Assembly (NCBI GenBank): GCA_023228995.1
Contig: JALOAD010000001.1
Coordinates: 108,118 to 172,117, forward strand
DNA length: 64,000 bases
Source: Candidatus Muiribacterium halophilum
GTDB lineage: Bacteria; Muiribacteriota; Muiribacteriia; Muiribacteriales; Muiribacteriaceae
Direction: 5' to 3'
The translations under genes were made by a program, and so were the position numbers. A model generated the notes under the pieces. It searched no databases, was not told where the DNA came from, and saw nothing but the letters and a program-made list of their open reading frames with translations. This document shows positions 55,001 to 62,002 of this stretch, piece by piece (position 1 is the stretch's first letter; each line of letters begins with the position of its first letter).

Positions 55001-55632
55001 GGATTAAGACTTCTTTCTCTGAATTCTCTGACATATTTATCTTCAACCATTGCTTTCATATCATCTTTTGTAAGTTCTTCAACTTTCTGAATTTCATGTG
55101 AAGTTCTAAAACCATCAAAGAAATGAATAAAAGGAATTCTTGATTCAAGAGATGCTGCCTGGGAAATTAGAGCAAAATCCATTGCTTCCTGTGGATTTGA
55201 AGAAGCAAGCATACCCCAACCTGTACCTCTACAAGCCATAACATCAGAATGTTCTCCAAAAATTGAAAGAGCATGAGTTGCAATAGCTCTTGCAGTAACA
55301 TGAAATACTGTAGGAGTTAATTCTCCAGCAATTTTAAACATATTTGGTATCATTAAAAGAAGACCTTGAGAAGCTGTAAAAGTTGTAGTTAATGCACCAG
55401 CACTTAAAGAACCGTGAACAGCACCAGCTGCTCCGCCTTCAGACTGCATTTCAGCAACTCTAGGAATTGTACCCCATATATTTTTTTCACCTTTAGCACT
55501 TTTTTCATCAGATATTTCACCCATACCTGAAGAAGGTGTAATTGGGTATATCGCAATCACTTCGTTAATAGCATGAGCTACATGAGTAGTTGCACTATTT
55601 CCATCAATAGTAACCATTTTTCTATCTGCCAT
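52078..55632 (-). CDS. nifJ: Pyruvate:ferredoxin (flavodoxin) oxidoreductase, single-chain
   Basis: This 1184-residue fused PFOR carries out pyruvate + CoA to acetyl-CoA + CO2 with reduction of ferredoxin. The N-terminal pyrimidine-binding part has IAIYPITPSSGMGE. The gamma domain and middle follow. Two [4Fe-4S] sites are CIQCGICSFVCPHATI and CTGCGSCVFNCPMKA. The C-terminal TPP domain has FSGACAGCGETPYVRLL, NATGCSSIYG and VMDTEVYSNTGGQSSKAT. All domains are intact, and length fits NifJ/Por of anaerobes. AGGAGG precedes the ATG. A terminator follows the stop. Confidence 0.97.
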   Translation of the reverse strand: MADRKMVTIDGNSATTHVAHAINEVIAIYPITPSSGMGEISDEKSAKGEKNIWGTIPRVAEMQSEGGAAGAVHGSLSAGALTTTFTASQGLLLMIPNMFKIAGELTPTVFHVTARAIATHALSIFGEHSDVMACRGTGWGMLASSNPQEAMDFALISQAASLESRIPFIHFFDGFRTSHEIQKVEELTKDDMKAMVEDKYVREFRERSLNPEKPILKGTAQNPDVFFQSREAINPFYDKCPSIVEKYMAKFAKITGRKYNLVDYVGAEDAEKVVVIMTSGADVAHETVDEMLKNNEKVGVLKLRLYRPFPTESFINAIPKTVKKIAVLDRTKEAGGVGEPLYTDVVTVIGQAYASNKINEYPVIVGGRYGLGSKDFTPPMVKAVFDNLDAKNPINSFSVGVNDDVTNRSLAYDVNFKTSQEGVINAMFFGLGSDGTVGANKNTAKIIGTKTNKYLNAYFVYDSKKAGSMTVSHLRFADNPLRSSYLIQPGQANLVACHNFSFIEKYEMVSFLKENGIFLINSSFNKDEVWANMPYEVQKELIEKKARIYTINAVQIAEDLGLGGRINTVMQAAFFKIADSLIPYDKAVEYMKEANKKSYGKAGEKVIQINNKAIDVASESLHKVELPTKATSKIHVNACKIPKGISDFLKNTTCELIAQRGDQLPVSAMPVDGIFPLSTARLEKRNIAVNIPVWNPETCIQCGICSFVCPHATIRMKVYDKEELNNAPETFKSADSKIPQYKDKKFTIQVAPEDCTGCGSCVFNCPMKAKEAIKMERQAPLRDQEAANFDFFFDIPELSFKEHTKDNLRNIQLSPHMFEFSGACAGCGETPYVRLLSQLFGDRALIANATGCSSIYGGNLPTTPYCQRPDGKGVAWNNSLFEDNAEVGYGMRLAADKFKDIANDYLDKMSDKLDSSLVKEIKEAVQVEQKDIEMQRERVAKLKDALKKINSEDARNLEGVADYLIKKSVWIVGGDGWAYDIGYGGLDHVLAQPDNINILVMDTEVYSNTGGQSSKATPIGANAKFAFNGKAVEKKDLGMIAMTYGHIYVAHVSLANPQQVIKAFIEAEKHNGPSLVIAYAHCIAHGINMTEGIQEQKNAVNSGHWMLYRFDPALAAEGKNPLQIDSKEPSITLDEFMNRQTRFKIVQKMYPERAKELAKKSQKAVMKKYSIYKQLADNMDCSDK

Positions 55633-55953
55633 AAATGTCCTCCTGATTTTGATTACAAGCCAAATATATAACTAATAAAACATAATGTCAAGGTTTAAAA
55701 GTGTTTAGAATACTTAGTAAATAATTAAACCCTCCTATTAATTTAGCAACTCATATAAGCAAGAAATTAAATATATTTTCTTAATTTTTTTTAATCTTTG
55801 TGTAAAATCTAAACCATAACGGTGTCCGAAGTTCCCATTAATTTAATCACAAAAAATGTTTTTGTTAAAAAAATAAAAAATAATAATTACAAATTGAAAT
55901 ATCGCAATACAGAATTACCTCAAAAAACTTTTTCACAAAATAATCAAAAATTT

Positions 55954-55981
55954 AGTATAATTATTCAGGTGTCAATGTCAA
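55954..55981 (-). promoter_or_regulatory. Sigma-70-like promoter toward PFOR, inside a repeat end
   Basis: On the minus strand TTGACA (55981-55976) and TATACT (55959-55954) are 16 bp apart. A second TTGACA overlaps in tandem at 55975-55970. The box lies in the GTCAATGTCAAGAACCGAC repeat end, about 320 bp before the PFOR start. Confidence 0.5.
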
Positions 55982-55991
55982 GAACCGACAA
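55955..55991. repeat. End copy of the GTCGG repeat family
   Basis: The minus strand reads GTCGGTTCTTGACATTGACA, which matches 19 of 20 positions of the copy at 57284-57306. A weak opposite-facing end (GGTGTCCGAAGTTCC) lies at 55821. The stretch 55680-55820 contains no gene or clear feature. Confidence 0.5.
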
Positions 55992-56015
55992 TCTGTTGCT
56001 TTGGAGTTATATATT

Positions 56016-57212
56016 ATGATATATGGAATAGCAGAAATAATTCTTTTAGGTTTTATAATCGACTGGATATTGACAAAATTCAAAATTCCAGGCCTTACAG
56101 GAATGCTTGTAGCTGGAACAATAATCGGACCATATTATTTAAATATAATTTCACCTGAAATCAATATTGTTTCAACAGACTTAAGATTATTCGCATTAAT
56201 TGTAATCCTTTTAAGAGCAGGTCTCAAACTTAGCTGGAAAGCATTATCAACTGTAGGCAAAAGAGCTTTGCTTATTTCTTTTATACCATGTTCAATGGAA
56301 ATTTTATTTGTTATTTTTTCAGCCAAATTTTTTCTAGGACTTTCATATATGGAAAGTGCAATTTTAGGGACTGTTCTTGGTGCAGTATCCCCTGCTGTAG
56401 TTGTACCTTTTATGATAAAATTTATAAAAGAAGGAAAAGGAACTGATAAAAACATTCCAACCCTTGTTCTTGCTGGAGCATCAATTGATGATACTATTGC
56501 GATTGTATTATGTGCTGCATTCACAAAAATATATACAGGTAATTCAATTAATATATTTAAAGAACTTTCACATATTCCTATTTCAATAATTTCCGGGATA
56601 ATAGCAGGATTAATACTAGGCATAATTCTTTATAGATTATTTGATAAAATTTCTCCAAGAAATACAAAAAAAACTATTTTACTATTAATAATATCAATTT
56701 TTCTTCTTCATTATGAAAAGATTATTTCGCAATTAATACCGTTTTCCGCATTATTAGCTATTATGGGTGTAGGATTTATAATTTTAGAAAAACGAGAAGA
56801 TTATGCACATAACATATCATCAAAACTTGGCAAATTATGGATTCCAGCACATATACTTCTTTTTATATTAATAGGAGCTGAAGTAAACCCAAAAATCGCT
56901 TTAAATACAGGATTATTAGGAATATTTGTAATTCTTATAGGACTTTTAGGAAGAAGTATTGGAGTTATTATTTGTTTATATAAAAGTAATCTTAATTTTA
57001 AAGAAAGATTATTCTGCATTATAGCGTATATCCCAAAAGCAACTGTACAAGCTGCAATTGGGGTTATTCCACTCGCAGCTATGAAATCTGCTGGAATGAA
57101 TACTTTTCCAGGAGAAATAATTTTATCAATCGCTGTTTTAAGTATATTATTAACTGCTCCAGCTGGCTCATTTCTTATAGAATATGCAGGAAAAAGATTT
57201 CTTTCAAAATAG
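56016..57212 (+). CDS. Cation:proton antiporter (CPA family)
   Basis: This ~398-residue membrane protein has about 11-12 hydrophobic helices. Signature sites are LLRAGLKLSWKAL, VLGAVSPAVVVPFMI and LAGASIDDTIAIVL, where the adjacent Asp residues mark the ion-binding centre of CPA-type exchangers. It would exchange Na+ or K+ for H+. The frame starts at TTG 56001; GGAG 9 bp before ATG 56016 supports the latter. Repeat ends of one family flank the gene on both sides (55969 and 57285), in the same orientation. Confidence 0.9.
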   Translation: MIYGIAEIILLGFIIDWILTKFKIPGLTGMLVAGTIIGPYYLNIISPEINIVSTDLRLFALIVILLRAGLKLSWKALSTVGKRALLISFIPCSMEILFVIFSAKFFLGLSYMESAILGTVLGAVSPAVVVPFMIKFIKEGKGTDKNIPTLVLAGASIDDTIAIVLCAAFTKIYTGNSINIFKELSHIPISIISGIIAGLILGIILYRLFDKISPRNTKKTILLLIISIFLLHYEKIISQLIPFSALLAIMGVGFIILEKREDYAHNISSKLGKLWIPAHILLFILIGAEVNPKIALNTGLLGIFVILIGLLGRSIGVIICLYKSNLNFKERLFCIIAYIPKATVQAAIGVIPLAAMKSAGMNTFPGEIILSIAVLSILLTAPAGSFLIEYAGKRFLSK

Positions 57213-57254
57213 TGTTTTTCAACAGTCTCTTCTATTTTAAACTATATATTTACA

Positions 57255-57306
57255 CTTTATATATACTTATAAATGTTTTGTTTTGTCAATATCAAGAACC
57301 GACACC
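57255..57306. repeat. End copy of the GTCGG repeat family downstream of the antiporter
   Basis: Reverse complemented, it starts GGTGTCGGTTCTTGATATTG and includes the TTTATAAGTATATA core shared with the left ends of the elements at 1994 and 25566. It lies between the antiporter stop and the chrA stop. Confidence 0.6.
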
Positions 57307-57309
57307 CTG

Positions 57310-57861
57310 TTATAAAAAATATCCAACTGTTCCTGAAATTATAAGTAAATAAATATAATTAACTTTTTTTCTAAGTAAAACTAAACAAAATAAAAATAAA
57401 AGCAAAGAACTATAATCAATTGTAGGTATTTTTTTTATAAATGAAAAAACATCAGATCTTCTAAACAGGGTTATAATCATTATATTTATTGCTGCAGCTA
57501 GTATTAGACCAGTAGCAACAGGTCTTAATCCATAAAAAACTTTGTGTATAAGATCAAGTTCATTTAATTTGTCATAAAAATAAATCATACCAATTGCTAG
57601 TATTATTCCAGGAATAATAAGACAAATAGTTCCCAAAAAAGCACCTGCTATTCCTTCTAATCTAAAACCAACAAAAGTAGCTAAATTTGCTCCAATTGGT
57701 CCGGGTGTCATCTGTGATATTGCTATCATATCTATAAATTCAGAACTTGAAATCCATCCTTTTTTTATAAATGTAGATTGTAGAAGTGGTAAAATTGAAT
57801 ATCCACCACCAAAACAAATCATACCAATTAGCAAGAATTCATAACAAATTTTAAATATCAT
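57310..57861 (-). CDS. Chromate transporter half-protein (ChrA C-half type)
   Basis: This 183-residue membrane protein of the short-chain ChrA family has about six hydrophobic segments. The signature is FGGGYSILPLLQSTFI, followed by AISQMTPGPIGANLATFVGF. Short ChrA proteins work as pairs; the partner is the gene upstream, which it overlaps by 11 bp. The substrate could be chromate or another oxyanion. Confidence 0.88.
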   Translation of the reverse strand: MIFKICYEFLLIGMICFGGGYSILPLLQSTFIKKGWISSSEFIDMIAISQMTPGPIGANLATFVGFRLEGIAGAFLGTICLIIPGIILAIGMIYFYDKLNELDLIHKVFYGLRPVATGLILAAAINIMIITLFRRSDVFSFIKKIPTIDYSSLLLFLFCLVLLRKKVNYIYLLIISGTVGYFL

Positions 57862-58411
57862 TGTTTTTCCTCATAAAAAAACCAGGTATTGTCCCAGCAA
57901 AAATTATAAAAAACGGGGATATATCAGTAAAAAGAATTAATATCGCAGAAACAATACAAATAAAAAGAGTAAGCCAGTCAACAACAGCATTTTTCCACAT
58001 ATTAAAAACAGCATTAAAAACCATAGCAAGAACTCCAGCCTTAATACCATAAAAAACCTTCTGAACAGCTGGATAATTATTAAATTCAATCATAAAAAAA
58101 GCAATAAGTGATATTATTATTATAGATGGCAAAACAATACCAAAAGCAGCAATTATACCGCCAAAAACACCGTTTATTCTATAACCTGAAAAAAAAGCAG
58201 TATTAGGTCCTATAAGACCAGGAAGAGATTGTCCCATTGCATAAAAATCAATAAGTTCTTTATTAGATAACCATTTTTTCTTTTCAACAACTTCAAGTTG
58301 CATAATAGGAAACATAACATATCCACCACCAAGAGTGGTAGATCCTATTTTGAAAAAAACAAGAAATATCCGAAAGAGTAATTTAATTTTATCAAAAAAA
58401 CTATAATTCAT
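57851..58411 (-). CDS. Chromate transporter half-protein (ChrA N-half type)
   Basis: This 186-residue protein is the second short-chain ChrA half. Family segments are TLGGGYVMFPIMQLEVV, AMGQSLPGLIGPNTAFFSGY and FGIVLPSIIIISLIAFF. It overlaps the next gene and lies 10 bp after a NarL-type regulator gene, so the three are probably one operon. The two halves together equal one long ChrA. Confidence 0.88.
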   Translation of the reverse strand: MNYSFFDKIKLLFRIFLVFFKIGSTTLGGGYVMFPIMQLEVVEKKKWLSNKELIDFYAMGQSLPGLIGPNTAFFSGYRINGVFGGIIAAFGIVLPSIIIISLIAFFMIEFNNYPAVQKVFYGIKAGVLAMVFNAVFNMWKNAVVDWLTLFICIVSAILILFTDISPFFIIFAGTIPGFFMRKNNDI

Positions 58412-58421
58412 ATAAAAAACT

Positions 58422-59063
58422 TCATCTCAAGGTAATAAAACCTTCTTTTATTGCATATTTAGTCAACTCAACAGCATTATGAATATCAAGTTTTCCCATA
58501 ATATTTTTTCTATGAATATTAACTGTATTTATAGAAATAGCTAGCTTATCAGCAATTTCCTGTTTACTAAAACCTTCAGCAATAAGTTTTAATACTTCGG
58601 ACTCTCTAGCAGAAAGTTCATTCTTAGTTTTTTTGGCATTAAAATAAGAATTAAACACATAATTTGCAATTTTTTGACTAAAAAATGTATTACCTTCATA
58701 AACTTCGTTTATCGCTGAAATAAGATTTTTAGAAGAATCTTCTTTTGTAAGATAACCTTTTACCCCAATATCTAAAGCCTGTTCAATTGCTTTTTTTGTA
58801 GAATGAGTTGAAAAAATAATAATCTTGCTATCTGGGTTATTTTTAATAATTTTTTTTGCAATATCAAGACCGCTCATTTCAGGCATTTCAATATCAATAA
58901 TGAAAATATCTATATTTTTATTTTTTTCAATAAGCTCAAAAACTTCAGATCCAGTATTTGCAACAGCTACGATTTTCATATTATCAGTTTTTTTGTCCAA
59001 AAGTAGTTTTAATCCATCAACTACTATATTGTGATCGTCAGCGACCAGAAGATTTATAGCCAT
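58422..59063 (-). CDS. NarL/LuxR family response regulator
   Basis: This 213-residue regulator has a receiver domain, with phospho-Asp57 in IFIIDIEMPEMSG, Thr in IIIFSTHSTKKA and Lys in GYLTKEDSS. A LuxR-type helix-turn-helix follows (LSARESEVLKLIAEGFSKQE, ISINTVNIHRKNIMGKL). It binds DNA when phosphorylated. No partner kinase is adjacent. It is the first gene of the operon with the two ChrA halves, so it may control them. Confidence 0.93.
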   Translation of the reverse strand: MAINLLVADDHNIVVDGLKLLLDKKTDNMKIVAVANTGSEVFELIEKNKNIDIFIIDIEMPEMSGLDIAKKIIKNNPDSKIIIFSTHSTKKAIEQALDIGVKGYLTKEDSSKNLISAINEVYEGNTFFSQKIANYVFNSYFNAKKTKNELSARESEVLKLIAEGFSKQEIADKLAISINTVNIHRKNIMGKLDIHNAVELTKYAIKEGFITLR

Positions 59064-59201
59064 ATTTACCTCGCATATTTAGAAATAAAAATATTAATAG
59101 GAATTTATATAAACTTAACTTAACACAAAAAACAATAATAAACAATAAGCTGTAAAAAAGTCAAAATAAATAAAGTAAAAAATCTGAGAAAAGTGAAAAT
59201 A

Positions 59202-59359
59202 CAGTTAGCATAAATTCATTTTAAATGAATTTATTAGTAAGCGGCTAATTTGTAGCTTAGTAAGCTGTTGAAAAAGCCAACCTAGTTCGCACAGCTAAAG
59301 CTGCTATTTAATTAAAAAAACAAAAACAGATCCCGGCTCAGAATAGTACCAGGATTACA
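59202..59359. repeat. Decayed copy of the composite hairpin repeat
   Basis: Its hairpins match 43331-43491 one for one: a long ATAAATTCAT palindrome, GGCTAATTTGTAGC, a GTTGAAAAAGCCAAC hairpin and CAGCTAAAGCTG, with CTTAGTAAGC- or CTAGTTCGC-type linkers. The A tract and the ATCCCGG hairpin follow. Stems have drifted. It lies in the 888-bp gap between the regulator and the FAD oxidoreductase gene. Confidence 0.75.
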
Positions 59360-59427
59360 TTTTTTTATATGAAATTTCCTTTGGGATGACATTATATTGA
59401 TTTTTTTTATTTAATCAGAGGATTCAA

Positions 59428-59630
59428 TTACGAGAACTCGATAGAAGTTTTCCAATTATATTAAATCATTATGGAGTTTTTATAAACAAAAGCAAAAAAA
59501 AAATCTACTCGGTAACTTGAGTGAACGTTGCGAAGCATATAATATACGGATGTATTATAAGTGAAGGAAGGTAAAGAGATATTTTATATGGATGTAAAAT
59601 ATCGAATGGTACCGAATGATTATTTTTTTG
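59428..59630 (+). ncRNA. Possible structured RNA or repeat with GGATG-loop hairpins
   Basis: A conserved TTACGAGAACTCGATAGAAG start (also at 63619) is followed by hairpins. Two carry a GGATG loop: ATAATATACGGATGTATTAT (59539-59558) and GATATTTTA...TAAAATATC enclosing TATGGATG (59578-59603). The GGA-in-loop shape with ACAxGGATGT-like sequence resembles CsrA/RsmA binding sites. A T run at about 59622 follows. It may be a Csr-type sponge RNA or simply a REP-like repeat; no promoter was found. Confidence 0.35.
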
Positions 59631-59646
59631 CGTTAGTGTAATGATA

Positions 59647-59692
59647 AAAAAACAAAAACAGATCCCGGCTCAGAATAGTACCGGGATGACAT
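59647..59692. repeat. Third copy of the CCCGG hairpin repeat
   Basis: ACAGATCCCGGCTCAGAATA then GTACCGGGATGACAT repeats the tail of 43331 and 59202. The hairpin ATCCCGG/CCGGGAT is intact here. It is not preceded by the linker-hairpin part. Confidence 0.75.
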
Positions 59693-59727
59693 TATGTTAA
59701 TTTTTGTTTATTTAATTAGAAGACTCA

Positions 59728-59930
59728 ATTAGATGCGTCAGCATCGCTAATATCAGCGAAGTCATAAAATGACAAGCTGTACTAATGTGACCTTGGTCAC
59801 GCTAATGCTTCACTTTCACTATTTCACTCTTTCACTACCTCACGCTCTAACCATCACAGCTTCACTGTTCTTTCTTTTAATTCAACATTCGACATTAACA
59901 AAATGTTCACTGAACAGTTTTACATTCCAC
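59728..59930. repeat. Modular palindromes and octamer-like tract
   Basis: Hairpins GATGCGTCAGCATC, CAGC...GCTG enclosing GTCATAAAATGAC, and GTGACCTTGGTCAC are joined by GCTAAT and ACTAAT linkers. A short TTTCACTA/TTTCACTC tract and an ATGTTCACTGAACA palindrome (59902) follow. No coding sequence. Confidence 0.6.
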
Positions 59931-59951
59931 ATTTTACATTCAACATTATTA

Positions 59952-61094
59952 CTAAACCACATTTACATCAACATTCAACTGTGCGTTTTCAAATCTTTTT
60001 ATTGATAATTCCTTCATTTCATAAGAAGTATTACCATTAATTATATAATTGCTTAAATGCTGAGCAACTCTTGGAGCAAGCATAAATCCATGCCCAGAAA
60101 ATCCAACCACTTGAATAAATTTTTCAAAATCTCCAACTGGACCTAAAATAGGTTGAGCATCGGGAGTAACAGAATATAATCCTGCCCATTGTCTTACCAT
60201 AGCTACATTTTTAAGACATGGCATAAGTTTAAGAACTTTGGATGTAACTTCTTGCACAAATGGAAAAGATCCTTCAACATTAAAGCTCGAAGGTTCATTA
60301 GGATCACCTTGACCCATCAAAATTCCACCATTAAGCTCTTGCCTAAAATAAATACTATGATAAAAAGAAATAATCATCGGATCTATTATTCTATTAACAG
60401 GTTCAGTAACTAAAATCTCATGTCTATAGGGTTTTACCGGAATATCAATATTAAGCATTTTTGCAATAAGATGAGCATAACCACCCGAAGCATTAATCAC
60501 TGTATCTGTATTTATATTACCTTTGTTAGTGGTAACAGATTTAATATTATTCCCTTCTGTAACAATACTATGAACTTCTGTATCAAGCAAAAATTTAACC
60601 CCAAGTTCTTTAGCTTTTTGAGCATAAGCTTGCGTAACATAAAACGGATTAGCATGACCATCAGTTGCACAATAAGTAGCTGCTTTTACACCATCAACAT
60701 TTAATCTTGGAACAATTTTTTTAGCCTGTTCAGCACTTATAATATCAACTTCAAGACCAAGGCTTTTTTGAAGTCTTACATTTTTCTCAAATTGATTAAC
60801 TTCTTCATCTGTATAAGCTAATATAAGATAACCACCCTGAAAATATTCAGTTTTATAATTAAGCATTTCATCAAGTTTTTCAAATATATGAACCGATTCA
60901 ACAGCAAATTTTATATTCATAGGAGTTGACCATTGTTGTCTAATTCCACCACCACATCTTCCAGTAGCACCACTTGCAATGAAATTTTTTTCAACAACAA
61001 CAATATCTTTCATACCATTAAGAGCAAGTTCATAAGCTAAAGTACAACCATTAATACCTGCACCAATTATCACACAGGAAGCATTAATCTTCAT
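59952..61094 (-). CDS. FAD-dependent amino-acid dehydrogenase (sarcosine/proline oxidase beta type)
   Basis: This ~380-residue DAO-family flavoprotein has the FAD motif CVIIGAGINGCTLAYELAL, the family loop GATGRCGGGIRQQW, and the C-terminal FSGHGFMLAPRVAQHL. It resembles SoxB, HcnC and the beta subunit of dye-linked proline dehydrogenase, which oxidise secondary amines such as sarcosine, glycine or proline. The frame reaches 61127; GGGGG before ATG 61094 selects this start. It overlaps the BFD gene by 11 bp and is the last gene of the five-gene operon. Confidence 0.88.
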   Translation of the reverse strand: MKINASCVIIGAGINGCTLAYELALNGMKDIVVVEKNFIASGATGRCGGGIRQQWSTPMNIKFAVESVHIFEKLDEMLNYKTEYFQGGYLILAYTDEEVNQFEKNVRLQKSLGLEVDIISAEQAKKIVPRLNVDGVKAATYCATDGHANPFYVTQAYAQKAKELGVKFLLDTEVHSIVTEGNNIKSVTTNKGNINTDTVINASGGYAHLIAKMLNIDIPVKPYRHEILVTEPVNRIIDPMIISFYHSIYFRQELNGGILMGQGDPNEPSSFNVEGSFPFVQEVTSKVLKLMPCLKNVAMVRQWAGLYSVTPDAQPILGPVGDFEKFIQVVGFSGHGFMLAPRVAQHLSNYIINGNTSYEMKELSIKRFENAQLNVDVNVV

Positions 61095-61380
61095 TTTTAC
61101 CCCCATTATAATTTGCAAATTTATCAAGTCTTATATTTTTTGCAGGTTGTCTTGGAGTTGCAGGTTTAATATCTTCATAAGGAATTCCAAGTTCTTGTGA
61201 AATAATCTGAGCTATAATTTTACCGCAAGTTTTACCCTGACAATGACCCATTCCAAATCTTTTAACTCGTTTTATCTCCTCAACAGATCTTAAACCTAAT
61301 CTATGAATTGCATCTTTTACATCAGCCAGAGTACCATCCTCACATCTGCAAATAATAATATCTCTATCATCAAGTTCCAT
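61084..61380 (-). CDS. BFD-like [2Fe-2S] subunit
   Basis: This ~98-residue protein has the BFD-fold cluster ligands CRC (in DIIICRCEDGTLADV) and GMGHCQGKTCGKII, as in small ferredoxins of multi-subunit amino-acid dehydrogenases. The frame starts at 61398; the ATG at 61380 with a G-rich site is more likely. It would pass electrons inside the complex. Confidence 0.85.
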   Translation of the reverse strand: MELDDRDIIICRCEDGTLADVKDAIHRLGLRSVEEIKRVKRFGMGHCQGKTCGKIIAQIISQELGIPYEDIKPATPRQPAKNIRLDKFANYNGGKNED

Positions 61381-61437
61381 AATATTAATCCCCCCCATTT
61401 TGGTCCCTACTTCACCCTTTCACGCTTTTACTAATCA

Positions 61438-61995
61438 CTAATTAGCAACTTGTTGCGCTAATTGCTCTTCCCATGTCTTACCCGAATCCCGAAACCCGGA
61501 CTTTCCCGATTTCTTAATTGCCCTTATATGTCTTATTTCCATTATTAATTCTTTTGGTACTTTAACAGTCACAAGCGGTGTTTTTTCAAAAGCAGAACTT
61601 AATCTTATTTTAACTACTTCACCATTTCCTCTTTCATTCCCATGTCTATCAATCAAAGTAACTTTTTGATTTTCAACAGGAAGAGGTCTAAATTCATAAG
61701 GCATAATAATAGCTGAATATTGCTCATCAAAATTAGGATTAACAAGAAAAATCGCAAGTCCAGGACATTTACCCGCACAAATTGCACATCCAGTACATTT
61801 ATCAAAATCAATTTCAGGCAAATTAGTTATATCACCCTGAATAGTAATAGCTTCTTTTGGACAACACCAAGAACAAGGATTACAAGGAATTTTTTCAATA
61901 CACTCAATTACAGGAAAAAACCTCGTTAATTCCTCCCAATTTTGAGGTAAAACAACTTTATTAATATCAATTATTCCAGTTTTTTTATAATCCAT
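61438..61995 (-). CDS. Ferredoxin-like 4Fe-4S subunit of the dehydrogenase complex
   Basis: This ~185-residue protein has two clusters: an unusual first (CIEKIPCNPCSWCCPKEAI) and a regular second (CTGCAICAGKCPG). A beta domain with VTLIDRHGNERGNGEVVKI follows. It resembles the ferredoxin subunits of proline/sarcosine dehydrogenase complexes. AGAGGTGAT before ATG 61995 decides the start. The last ~25 residues (KKSGKSGFRDSGKTWEEQLA then QQVAN) are encoded by intergenic-repeat DNA, including a GCAACTTGTTGC hairpin, so the gene's end has been recruited from repeat DNA. Confidence 0.82.
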   Translation of the reverse strand: MDYKKTGIIDINKVVLPQNWEELTRFFPVIECIEKIPCNPCSWCCPKEAITIQGDITNLPEIDFDKCTGCAICAGKCPGLAIFLVNPNFDEQYSAIIMPYEFRPLPVENQKVTLIDRHGNERGNGEVVKIRLSSAFEKTPLVTVKVPKELIMEIRHIRAIKKSGKSGFRDSGKTWEEQLAQQVAN

Positions 61996-62002
61996 ACTAT
62001 AA

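Noticed and set aside
55822-56019. Small rightward frame before the antiporter
   Set aside because: It is made of repeat-end DNA, lacks a ribosome site and has no recognisable protein features.
56135-56623. Leftward frame of 162 codons inside the antiporter gene
   Set aside because: It is antisense to a protein with clear membrane helices and the SIDD signature.
59064-59951. Possible tRNA or rRNA genes in the 888-bp gap
   Set aside because: No cloverleaf, T-loop GTTCGA-type sequence or rRNA motif was seen; repeats explain the structure.
59769-60005. Small Ser/Thr/His-rich plus-strand frame
   Set aside because: It spans octamer-like repeats and the antisense end of the FAD oxidoreductase gene.
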